Assembly (NCBI RefSeq): GCF_002000085.1 | Contig: NZ_MUZU01000005.1 | Span: 124,001 to 188,000, forward strand | DNA from: Pseudocolwellia agarivorans | GTDB taxonomy: Bacteria > Pseudomonadota > Gammaproteobacteria > Enterobacterales > Alteromonadaceae | Direction of reading: 5' to 3' | Length of the DNA: 64,000 nt | In this document: positions 56,945 through 64,000 of the stretch, piece by piece | Position numbering within the stretch: the first letter of the stretch is position 1 | How the letters are laid out: each line of letters starts with the position of its first letter | Notes under the pieces: generated by a model | Database searches by the model: none | What the model saw: only the letters and a program-made list of their open reading frames with translations | What the model was told of the DNA's origin: nothing | Position numbers and translations under genes: made by a program

Positions 56945-57712
56945 GTGTCAGGAATGATTGAATCAGTTGATTTAGTACAAGCGGTAATACTGATTGTAAT
57001 AGGCTTTTTAGCTGGTGGTATTAATACCTTTGCTGGAGGTGGATCCAATTTATCGTTGCCTGCATTAATGATGTTCGGTTTACCTGCCGATGTAGCCAAT
57101 GCGACAAACCGTGTTGCTATATTTATGCAATCACTAACAGCCACTCATGGTTACTATAAACATGACAAGTTAGATAAAGCTTCAATTAAAAACATTGTGG
57201 TACCTATTTTACTCGGTGGTTTGTTTGGATCTGTTGTAGCGTCTTATTTAGATGTAGATGTTTTAAAGCCTTTATTACTGGCAACCATGGTGGCAGTCTC
57301 ATTGTGGGTAGTTTTTAAAAGCGATACAAACAATGTAGGTGATGGCATTGTTAACTGCTCAGACAGTAAACTTGGTTTTGTTACCACCTTTATTGCAGGG
57401 TTTTATGGTGGTTTTGTTCAGGCCGGCGTTGGATTTTTATTAATCGCTGTTTTTGTGGGTGTTTTAAAGTACGATTTATTAAAAGCAAACGCATTAAAAA
57501 TTGTAGCGGCATTATTATTTACCACAGTGTCATTAGTGGTATTTATATATAGAGATCAAGTAGCGTGGATGGCAGGCATATATTTAGCTATAGGAAGCAT
57601 TTTAGGGGCGGTGGTTTCGGTTAGATTATCTATTGATATCAAACCTAAAACATTAAAGATTTTAGTCTTAATAATGACGATAGTGGCTAGTGTTGCAGCG
57701 TTATTATTATAG
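56945..57712 (+). CDS. TSUP family (TauE/SafE) membrane transporter
   Basis: A 255-residue membrane protein of about eight segments. The family repeats are clear: AGGINTFAGGGSNLSLPALM with NRVAIFMQS in the first half, and AGFYGGFVQAGVGFLLIAVF in the second. This GGGS/GFYGGF form is typical of sulfite/organosulfonate exporters of COG0730; the substrate is unknown. GTG at 56945 has AAGG six bases upstream; the in-frame ATG at 56954 lies too close to any ribosome site. It is unlike the TSUP gene at 37916 outside the family pattern. Confidence 0.85.
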   Translation: MSGMIESVDLVQAVILIVIGFLAGGINTFAGGGSNLSLPALMMFGLPADVANATNRVAIFMQSLTATHGYYKHDKLDKASIKNIVVPILLGGLFGSVVASYLDVDVLKPLLLATMVAVSLWVVFKSDTNNVGDGIVNCSDSKLGFVTTFIAGFYGGFVQAGVGFLLIAVFVGVLKYDLLKANALKIVAALLFTTVSLVVFIYRDQVAWMAGIYLAIGSILGAVVSVRLSIDIKPKTLKILVLIMTIVASVAALLL

Positions 57713-57722
57713 TGTTCAATCC

Positions 57723-57760
57723 ATGATGATTTTTTGTAAAACTAAAATCATCATATTTTT
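57723..57760 (+). terminator. Terminator after the TSUP gene
   Basis: ATGATGATTTT (57723-57733) pairs with AAAATCATCAT (57744-57754), then ATTTTTAAA. It separates this gene from ppnP. Confidence 0.75.
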
Positions 57761-57783
57761 AAATTAAATAGAAGAGAATGAAA

Positions 57784-58101
57784 ATGAGTGAATTTAATAA
57801 CGTAACCATTACTCGTGAAGCCAATGTATATTTCGACGGTAAAGTAACTTCTCGTAAAGTAACCTTTGCTGATGGTACTTTTAAAACCTTAGGCATTATG
57901 GTTGCTGGCGAATATAAATTTGGTACAGAAGAAAAAGAGCTAATGGAAATACTTGCAGGCGACTGTGAAATTTTATTACCGGGTGAAACTCAATGGCAAA
58001 CGATTAACGCTGGCGGATCTTTTTACGTACCCGCTCATTCATCTTTTGAAATTAAAGCATTAACGTTAGTTGATTACTGTTGTTCTTATATTGCTGAGTA
58101 A
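57784..58101 (+). CDS. ppnP: Pyrimidine/purine nucleoside phosphorylase PpnP (YaiE)
   Basis: PpnP is a small cupin-type enzyme that phosphorolyses diverse nucleosides in the cytoplasm. The 105-residue protein matches the family along its length: NVYFDGKVTSRKVTFADGT, GIMVAGEYKFGTEEKELMEI, LLPGETQWQTI and GGSFYVPAHSSFEIKA. I use ATG 57784, seven bases after AGAAGAGA; an ATG two codons earlier sits too close to that site. It is flanked by two terminators, so it is a single-gene unit. Confidence 0.93.
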   Translation: MSEFNNVTITREANVYFDGKVTSRKVTFADGTFKTLGIMVAGEYKFGTEEKELMEILAGDCEILLPGETQWQTINAGGSFYVPAHSSFEIKALTLVDYCCSYIAE

Positions 58102-58143
58102 GTAGATAATAGGTTATACATAAAATTTATTCTGCTGAATTTT

Positions 58144-58184
58144 AAAAAGGGAGTTATTGATTTTATTGATGCTCCCTTTTTATC
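58144..58184 (+). terminator. ppnP terminator
   Basis: AAAAAGGGAG (58144-58153) pairs perfectly with CTCCCTTTTT (58172-58181). Confidence 0.88.
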
Positions 58185-58247
58185 AAAGGCTCTTCCAAAA
58201 TACCAAAATTAACACATAGAATTGAATGTTTTTAAAAACATCTCAGG

Positions 58248-58253
58248 TATAAT
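58248..58253 (+). promoter_or_regulatory. Candidate -10 box for the serpin-like lipoprotein gene
   Basis: TATAAT about 60 bases upstream of the ATG at 58314, with a poor TTGAAT at a 20-base spacing. Confidence 0.3.
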
Positions 58254-58313
58254 ACAACCTCATTAATACATTAGGTTCTGTACCTATACGTTTTATATAT
58301 CATGGAAGTTAAT

Positions 58314-59660
58314 ATGTTACGTCTCGTTTTATCATTAATCATTATTACTACTTTGTCTGCCTGTCAAAGTGATCAAGAAAATACGCCAGAAATTCAAAAT
58401 GAGCAGGAGATCCTAATCCCTGAAGAAGTCGTACCTGAATTTGAGCCTCATTCTTTGTTCGCAGCGCAAAACACAAGCTCACAAACAGCAGATAACTGCA
58501 CATCAATAGAACCAATTTATTTAACGGATCGTATTGAAGACTTAAATGCATTAAGCCAACAAATGTTTGCACTTGATAATATTAGTGGCGTTAACAGTTA
58601 TGCTAATTTTATTACCTTAGCGCAGCTTGCTTTAACAAGTAATGCTCACACTTCAGACTTAATTGAGCAACTAGGTTTATCAGGTATTACCGAAAATGAT
58701 GAGTGGCTAAATGTATTTTGTTACTTAGAAACGATAACTCCCACGAATAAATTTTCTGCGACTATTGCTGAAGATTGGTTGATACGCGATGATTTATATA
58801 CTTCTCTTATTCAAAAGTTTGAAGAAAATTTTACCAGTCGTTCTATCGATCCTGCAAAAGATTTATGGCGATTATCGTTAAACAATAGCTGGGAAATAGA
58901 ACTGCAGTTAACTATTGATAATGAAACACCTAAGTATGTTAATTATCAAAATACTGCTGATGCTCAACCTGAAATAGCATATGCCATCAAAATCACCGAT
59001 AACATTCGCACTGTTAGTAATGAGTTTGGAGATTATTTTTCTATAACAAATGATAGCGATTATACCTTTCATATAATTATGCCTACTTTTGCGCAATACC
59101 CTTATGTTAAAAGTAATGCAGTTGATGTATTAAATGGCTTTAAAGCGTTAGAAAAAACACCACTGACTGAACTATACCTGCCTTATTTTGATGAAATAAA
59201 ACATGCAGATAGCTTTATGAGTTTTTCAGGTTGGTTAAAAGAAAACTCAGTAGAGTCAATATTTGACGAAGAAAACCAAGATTTTAGCGGAATTAATCAA
59301 TTCGAGACATTTCAGCTTATTAATAGCTATAACTATAATAGTTTTGAACTGAATGCTGAGGGTCATATTACTGCTGAATCTAGTAATAGCATTGACGTTA
59401 AAGCTTTATTTTATGTTGATCAAGCTTTTGAACCATCAAGTAATAGCTATAGTTTCTTTATAACTCTTGACGGAAATATGACTTTCAGTTTTTGTGAAGA
59501 AAAGAAAAACGCTGAAAGCACATGGCGCCCTTATTTTATTATTATCGAAAACACTAAAAATAAACTGATTTATAGCATTGTTGCTAATGCTCATCCCGAA
59601 ATTAAAGATAAAGACAGTATTTGCGTTGTAGTTGTTGATGAAGAGATTGAAGTATTTTAA
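58314..59660 (+). CDS. Divergent serpin-like lipoprotein
   Basis: A 448-residue lipoprotein (lipobox LSAC, Cys17) with a Glu/Pro-rich linker. The rest follows the serpin plan in order: SYANFITLAQLALTSNAHTS with DLIEQLGL (helix B-D region); LWRLSLNNSWEIELQ (strand 3A-like); YFSITNDSDYTFHIIMPTF (where serpins read elPYkg...ILP); and LYLPYFDEIK, SVESIFDEENQDFSGIN and SFELNAEGHITAESSNS (LPKF, iFd..aDFSGI and the hinge). Serpins inhibit proteases by inserting a cleaved loop. The hinge here lacks the small-residue run of inhibitory serpins, so activity is uncertain. The match is by eye and memory; a plain hypothetical lipoprotein is the alternative. It starts at ATG 58314 after GGAAG. It is a lone gene. 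Confidence 0.6.
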   Translation: MLRLVLSLIIITTLSACQSDQENTPEIQNEQEILIPEEVVPEFEPHSLFAAQNTSSQTADNCTSIEPIYLTDRIEDLNALSQQMFALDNISGVNSYANFITLAQLALTSNAHTSDLIEQLGLSGITENDEWLNVFCYLETITPTNKFSATIAEDWLIRDDLYTSLIQKFEENFTSRSIDPAKDLWRLSLNNSWEIELQLTIDNETPKYVNYQNTADAQPEIAYAIKITDNIRTVSNEFGDYFSITNDSDYTFHIIMPTFAQYPYVKSNAVDVLNGFKALEKTPLTELYLPYFDEIKHADSFMSFSGWLKENSVESIFDEENQDFSGINQFETFQLINSYNYNSFELNAEGHITAESSNSIDVKALFYVDQAFEPSSNSYSFFITLDGNMTFSFCEEKKNAESTWRPYFIIIENTKNKLIYSIVANAHPEIKDKDSICVVVVDEEIEVF

Positions 59661-59729
59661 GTAAAATAAACACGCGTAGACATTTTTGAAGAGTAGTATT
59701 GTAATTATTTCTACAATAGGAGCAGTTGT

Positions 59730-59833
59730 TTGTTAAATTTTTAACCATTTATTATTTAACAACAAAGTGTTACTTTATTTCCCACGCAAGGTTGCTAACC
59801 CTTAATATCAATTTGTTATAGAGATTGATATTA
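59730..59833. promoter_or_regulatory. Two inverted repeats upstream of the RDD operon
   Basis: TTGTTAAAT-N15-ATTTAACAA (59730-59762) and TAATATCAAT-N11-ATTGATATTA (59803-59833) are both perfect. The second ends 26 bases before the RDD start codon. They could be operators or leader hairpins; no regulator gene is adjacent. Confidence 0.45.
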
Positions 59834-59859
59834 CTTATAGTTTTAAGATAAAAATAATA

Positions 59860-60561
59860 ATGATGCAGTATCAAGGATTAGATAATAAGTTTTTCATCAA
59901 ACTACCTGAAGGTGTAAGTATTAATCTTGTGCCTGCCGGTATTGTTGTTCGTTCGTGTGCCTACCTTTACGACTTTTTTATTCGAGTTATCGTTTTTGGC
60001 CTAGTTGCTGCCATTTTATCTTTTTTAGGAGATGCTGGCCAAGGGCTTATTCTTATTGCTTATTTTATTATTACATGGGGCTACTACATAGCCTTTGAAG
60101 CAAAGTCTGGCACTACTCCGGGTAAAAAAAGATTCAATTTAAAAGTTGTTCAAGACAATGGTTTACCCGCCACGTTGAGTAATATTATTATTCGAAATTT
60201 ACTGCGCCCTGCAGATGCTTTTCCTTTTGGCTATTGCTTAGGTATTGCCACCATGAGCTTTAATAAAAGTTACAAGCGTATTGGGGATTGGAGCGCAGGT
60301 ACACTCGTTATTTATCAAGAAAATAACGTAGGAACTTTGCTGAATAGTGAGAATACAAGTCAGGAAGAACCACCAAAAATAGAGTTAGCCATTGATGAAC
60401 AACAAGCTGTAATTGAATTTTCAGAACGCTGTAAAAAACTCTCTCCTGCTCGCCAAGAAGAGCTTGCTAATATATTGAGTGAAGCGTTGAATGTAAAAGA
60501 TGAATCAGCAACCAATAAATTAAAAAGTATGGCCAACTTCTATTTAGGCCAAAAAATATGA
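59860..60561 (+). CDS. RDD family membrane protein
   Basis: A 233-residue protein whose N-terminal two thirds form an RDD domain with about three membrane segments: an Arg/Asp pattern in VRSCAYLYDFFIRVIVFG, then YYIAFEAKSGTTPGKKRFNL and the RIGDWSAGTLVIY end. The last ~70 residues are a soluble helical tail. RDD function is not settled; transport has been proposed. It begins a tightly overlapped operon (ATGA with the next gene) of RDD, SpoIIM, a large membrane protein and a DUF4350 protein. In many proteobacteria such clusters include MoxR and DUF58 genes, which would lie beyond the window. Confidence 0.87.
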   Translation: MMQYQGLDNKFFIKLPEGVSINLVPAGIVVRSCAYLYDFFIRVIVFGLVAAILSFLGDAGQGLILIAYFIITWGYYIAFEAKSGTTPGKKRFNLKVVQDNGLPATLSNIIIRNLLRPADAFPFGYCLGIATMSFNKSYKRIGDWSAGTLVIYQENNVGTLLNSENTSQEEPPKIELAIDEQQAVIEFSERCKKLSPARQEELANILSEALNVKDESATNKLKSMANFYLGQKI

Positions 60562-61514
60562 AACAAAATCAATTTGTTCAACTAAATGAAAAACGCTGGC
60601 AGCAGTTTGAAGCGTTATCAGTAAACTCAGCCGGCGAAGAGGATATGCCAGCAGAATTTACAGTACTGTATCGTCAAGTTTGTAATGATTTAGCAACAGC
60701 AAGAACTCGCCACTATTCCCCCGCGTTAATCGCTAAATTAAATGAGTTTGTTTCCACCGGACAAAGTATTTTATACCAAGGTGAAGGTATAAAAATTGGT
60801 TCGTTGTTACGGCTTTTTAAGCAGAATTTTTTTCGTTCGTTATTTGAAAACCGTTATTACCTTTGGTTATCGGTTGGTGCTTTTTATGGGCTAGCTTTGC
60901 TGGCTTATTTTTGGGTGAGGTTTGATCCTGATGCCGTGTATTATTTTCTTGATGTGGAAAGCATTAAAGACATAGAAAAAATGTATGATCCTGCCGGCTC
61001 TGTGCAAACAAAAGAAAGAAGTTCGGGATCAACCGTTTTAATGTTTGGTGTTTATATTTATAACAATATAGGTATTGCCTTTCAAATGTTTGGAGGTGGT
61101 GCTTTATTTGGTGTTGGTGCGATTTTACCTTTACTGTTTAACAGCTTTTATTTTGGCGCTATTTCGGCCCATATTGTTAATATTGGCTATGAAAGTACCT
61201 TTTTTTCGTTTGTTGTTACCCATGGCTCATTTGAACTAACCGCCATTGCTATTGCTGGAGCTGCGGGGGCCAAAATAGGTTTTAGTTTATTAATGCCAAA
61301 ACAATATTCTAGGGCTTATGCCCTTAAAACGGCTGGAAGTAGCGTACTCCCGTTAATTGTGGGGGCTTTTATCATGTTATTGATTGCCGCCGTTATTGAA
61401 GCTTTCTGGTCGCCATTAGATATCCCCAATGTTTTTAAATATTCGGCAGGAGCCGTTTGCTGGTTTTATGTTTTGTTGATGTTTTATCGAGGGACAAGAT
61501 ATGGACATAACTAA
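60558..61514 (+). CDS. Stage II sporulation protein M (SpoIIM/DUF95) family membrane protein
   Basis: A 318-residue integral membrane protein of the SpoIIM-like family, found far outside spore formers. It begins MKQNQFVQLNEKRWQQFEAL with a soluble helical N-terminus, and has about five membrane segments from residue 105. The family block NNIGIAFQMFGGGALFGVGA, then THGSFELTAIAIAGAAGAKI, is clear. Its role in non-sporulating bacteria is unknown. The start overlaps the RDD stop by four bases, and its end overlaps the next gene by 14. Confidence 0.88.
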   Translation: MKQNQFVQLNEKRWQQFEALSVNSAGEEDMPAEFTVLYRQVCNDLATARTRHYSPALIAKLNEFVSTGQSILYQGEGIKIGSLLRLFKQNFFRSLFENRYYLWLSVGAFYGLALLAYFWVRFDPDAVYYFLDVESIKDIEKMYDPAGSVQTKERSSGSTVLMFGVYIYNNIGIAFQMFGGGALFGVGAILPLLFNSFYFGAISAHIVNIGYESTFFSFVVTHGSFELTAIAIAGAAGAKIGFSLLMPKQYSRAYALKTAGSSVLPLIVGAFIMLLIAAVIEAFWSPLDIPNVFKYSAGAVCWFYVLLMFYRGTRYGHN

Positions 61515-63021
61515 ACTCTTTTTTAATGCGCGTCAGCGCAATGCATGGCAGGTGTTCGATTTAACTCAACTTGTTGTGAAACATCATTTTATTCAATTAA
61601 TGCTTATAGTGGTATGTGTATACTTACCTATTGCTATCTTGTTTTCAGTTATCTTTAGCGTATCAACAGCATCATTTATTATTTGGTGGTTGAAGCCTAT
61701 ATTGGAGCGCCCACTATTAGATTTTTTAGCTAAGCGAAGCTTTTATCAGCCGACGAGTACTTGGTCTTCTATTTTGTCGATCAAAAAACTTAAAGTAATA
61801 GATATTATATCTATGCTAACCATCCGCCGATTGAGTCCTTATAGATCTTATTTAGCCTCCATTGAACAACTTGAATTATTGCAAGGAAGTGAGCGAAAAA
61901 AACGTAAAAATATTTTGTTAAATAGAAATGACCACAAGCAAATGTTTTGGTTAATATTTTGTGTGCATATTGAGCTGATTATTGCGACCCTTTTGATGGT
62001 GGTTGTTTATAATTTTATTCCTCAGGGTGTTTCAATTGATGATCAGTTTTTTACCAGTGGAACAGCTCTTTACCAATTAGAGTTACTGTATTCTTGTTGT
62101 TATATCGCGGCGGTAATGTTGCTTACGCCGTATTACGTAACAGGTGGATTTTTAGGTTATTTAAATTCTCGTATAGATATGGAAGGTTGGGATTTAGAGC
62201 TAACTTTTAAAGGTATTGCTGCTCGTTTTCGTCAAATTGCTGTTGTTTTAGTTATTGGAATATTGAGTTTTAGTTTACCAACACCGCCATTATCAGCACA
62301 GGAAGTAACAACCGAGCAAACAGATAAAGAAAAAGCGGAAGGTATTGATGAAGAAGCTCCGTTAAATGCTCGTAATATACAAATAAGAAAAGAGGTTGTT
62401 GATATTTATGAACAACATCAACTTATTGAAAAAACAAATATCTGGAAACCTGTGGTTGATCCTGAGGAATCTAAATTTGATTTTGAATGGTTAAAAAGCT
62501 TTTTTTCAGGGCTCTCTGTAATAAGTAATGTAATTGCATATTTAATTTGGTTATTAGTCGCGACACTAATCGTTTGGATAGCATATAAGTTGTACAGTTC
62601 TGGTGGCTTTAAATGGCTTAAATTTAGCGCAGGAAACACTAAAGCGATAGAGGGCACAGTAGATCTGCCAACATTTTTGAGTAGTATTGATAATAGTGAA
62701 GGGCCTAAAGATTTACTTAAAGCCGCCCAACAAGCTAATAACAAACAGGCCTACCGAACCGCATTAATGTATTTGCTAAAGTATTCTTTTATTTATGCTC
62801 AAAATTTTTCAAATGTATTAATCACCAAATCCATGTCAGAAAAAGAATGCGAAATAGCATTACTGAAAGCTTTACCTCAGTTATTGCATAAAAACTACCA
62901 ACAACTTTTTCATTTGTGGATCCAGCAAGCTTGGGCGCATAAAGACGTTAATCAGCAACAAGTTGACGACGTGATTTCTGCTTTTAAAGTCATGAAGCCG
63001 GAGCAAGCACAAAATGAATAA
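61501..63021 (+). CDS. Large membrane protein of the RDD/SpoIIM operon, DUF4129-like
   Basis: A 506-residue protein that I assign by position more than by sequence. It has about five membrane segments: two near residues 30-60, two between 155 and 225, and one near 250. A periplasmic stretch (SAQEVTTEQTDKEKAEGIDE) follows, then a final segment near 345-365. The cytoplasmic end (AYRTALMYLLKYSFIYAQNF, then HKNYQQLFHLWIQQAWAHKD) resembles the DUF4129 tail usual at this place in such operons. It overlaps the genes on both sides (14 and 8 bases). Function unknown. Confidence 0.7.
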   Translation: MDITKLFFNARQRNAWQVFDLTQLVVKHHFIQLMLIVVCVYLPIAILFSVIFSVSTASFIIWWLKPILERPLLDFLAKRSFYQPTSTWSSILSIKKLKVIDIISMLTIRRLSPYRSYLASIEQLELLQGSERKKRKNILLNRNDHKQMFWLIFCVHIELIIATLLMVVVYNFIPQGVSIDDQFFTSGTALYQLELLYSCCYIAAVMLLTPYYVTGGFLGYLNSRIDMEGWDLELTFKGIAARFRQIAVVLVIGILSFSLPTPPLSAQEVTTEQTDKEKAEGIDEEAPLNARNIQIRKEVVDIYEQHQLIEKTNIWKPVVDPEESKFDFEWLKSFFSGLSVISNVIAYLIWLLVATLIVWIAYKLYSSGGFKWLKFSAGNTKAIEGTVDLPTFLSSIDNSEGPKDLLKAAQQANNKQAYRTALMYLLKYSFIYAQNFSNVLITKSMSEKECEIALLKALPQLLHKNYQQLFHLWIQQAWAHKDVNQQQVDDVISAFKVMKPEQAQNE

Positions 63022-64000
63022 AACTCGGGTATTGTTATTTAGCACCTTAGCTATTGTGATTATAGCGTTAGCTTATTTCATTAGTACTGTTGAATGGAAC
63101 ATGGTTGAAGAAGAAATAGGTTTAACGCAAGAAGCAGGAGAAGAGCCTTTACTTGCAGCCACTTTATTTTTAGAAACCTATCAAAAAAAGCTCAAGAAAC
63201 TGACAACGCAAGAATCTTTTTTACAAGCAGGTGATATTACTTTACCTAAAACATCAACGTTAGTGATTGATGAAGCAACCTTTGTTGAATACGAACAACT
63301 TATTCCTGCGTTAGTTGACTGGGTCAAAAAAGGCGGGCACTTGGTTTATACCTTGTCGTCACGACGAGAGCAGCTTAAGTTAGAAAATAACGCAGTTATT
63401 GCGCTAACACCGGTAACAGTTAAAGACGCGGAATTTGTCGCTAACCGAAAATCTATTCTTACAACGCCGAAATCTAATGGAATAATTACTGAAAAAGAAG
63501 ACTCATTCTCAATATATATTGCCCATCGTTACACGTTTGAAAACTGTAGTGGTGTTGAAGTATTGCAAAAAAATACCGAGGAAGTGCTTATTTGTGAAGA
63601 GGGGGTTGATGAGGGTTTTATCACTTTTGTACCCAGTATTAACGCCATTTCAAATGATGGTTTAAGGCATTTAGATCATGGAGAGTATTTATTATGGTTG
63701 ATAGGTACTAATGACCAACTCTTTTATTTACCTAGTACGCAAACGACTAGCTGGTTAGTGATGTTATGGCAGTGGTGCTGGCAGGTTATTGTACTTATTG
63801 CTGTATTAAGTTTATTACTTATGTGGCAATTGAGTATGCGTTTAGGTCTTGCTATTGAACCATCGGAACATTCAAAAAATTTATTTGCTAAACATATTGA
63901 AGCCGTGGGTAATTATTTATTTAAATACCAGCACCATGAAGTACTTAAAAGCGCCCTACTTATTGATCTCGCCAATGCGGTTGAAAAAAGACAACCTAAA
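63014..64000 (+). CDS. DUF4350-like membrane protein, C-terminus cut by window end
   Basis: The open frame runs from ATG 63014, overlapping the previous stop by eight bases, through the window end: 329 codons without a stop. It begins MNKTRVLLFSTLAIVIIALA (membrane anchor). A periplasmic alpha/beta domain follows, with TLVIDEATFVEYEQLIPALV and DWVKKGGHLVY as in DUF4350. A second membrane segment (VIVLIAVLSLLLMWQLSMRL) comes near residue 265, then a cytoplasmic tail that is cut. DUF4350 proteins resemble the GldG-type periplasmic fold. MoxR and DUF58 genes would be expected next. Confidence 0.78.
   Translation, partial: MNKTRVLLFSTLAIVIIALAYFISTVEWNMVEEEIGLTQEAGEEPLLAATLFLETYQKKLKKLTTQESFLQAGDITLPKTSTLVIDEATFVEYEQLIPALVDWVKKGGHLVYTLSSRREQLKLENNAVIALTPVTVKDAEFVANRKSILTTPKSNGIITEKEDSFSIYIAHRYTFENCSGVEVLQKNTEEVLICEEGVDEGFITFVPSINAISNDGLRHLDHGEYLLWLIGTNDQLFYLPSTQTTSWLVMLWQWCWQVIVLIAVLSLLLMWQLSMRLGLAIEPSEHSKNLFAKHIEAVGNYLFKYQHHEVLKSALLIDLANAVEKRQPK

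Overview
This is an AT-rich, gene-dense chromosomal window from a marine gammaproteobacterium of the order Alteromonadales. By recalled protein similarity and gene order, Colwelliaceae (Colwellia or Thalassotalea type) fits best; this is an inference, because no 16S rRNA or other taxonomic marker is present. Most of the window is conserved core genome. I see no rRNA, tRNA, CRISPR array, prophage or intact transposase.

Layout. 1-7779: slmA (cut by the window edge), coaBC, radC, rpmB-rpmG, mutM and coaD. This familiar neighbourhood is interrupted by a PilZ protein plus a ParA/ribbon-helix-helix pair with its own promoter and dyad, and by a membrane protein/ATP-grasp pair. 7975-11844: a TetR regulator and lipopolysaccharide inner-core genes (kdkA, an OpsX-like heptosyltransferase, waaA). 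12129-14367: threonine catabolism (kbl-tdh). 14778-20643: glpE-glpG, a FliL-like protein, ubiC-ubiA and plsB; two copies of a small foldback repeat (14405-14668 and 18150-18196) lie here. 20805-24262: NYN-domain protein, CheX-REC protein and a GGDEF/EAL protein. 24458-31987: gmk-rpoZ-spoT-ridA-trmH-recG, a periplasmic peroxiredoxin and a zinc-ribbon protein. 32391-35399: ubiE-ubiJ-ubiB. 35590-44745: mixed genes including a DUF1080 lipoprotein, LysR and TSUP genes, rep, ubiK, and an apparently complete subclass B1 metallo-beta-lactamase next to a YceI gene and a REC-REC-GGDEF regulator. 45138-56829: a DUF418 membrane protein and the branched-chain amino acid locus ilvL-G-M-D-A, comM, ilvY, ilvC. 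56945-59660: a TSUP transporter, ppnP and a lipoprotein that reads as a divergent serpin. 59860-64000: the start of an RDD/SpoIIM/DUF4129-like/DUF4350 membrane operon, cut by the window end.

How the genes work together. Ubiquinone genes occur at three places (ubiCA, ubiEJB, ubiK). The ilv block is a nearly complete isoleucine/valine pathway with a readable attenuator (leader peptide MQKLNSVIINLLVVVIIIK...) and candidate IlvY operators, but it lacks ilvE. Cyclic-di-GMP genes recur (PilZ, GGDEF/EAL, REC-REC-GGDEF). kdkA beside an OpsX-like heptosyltransferase suggests a Haemophilus-type core with one phosphorylated Kdo.

Most worth a second look: the plasmid-like type Ib ParA/RHH cassette embedded beside ribosomal protein genes; the B1 metallo-beta-lactamase; the serpin-like lipoprotein; the foldback repeat family with TA-type ends; and the poorly characterised RDD/SpoIIM operon with paired inverted repeats upstream.
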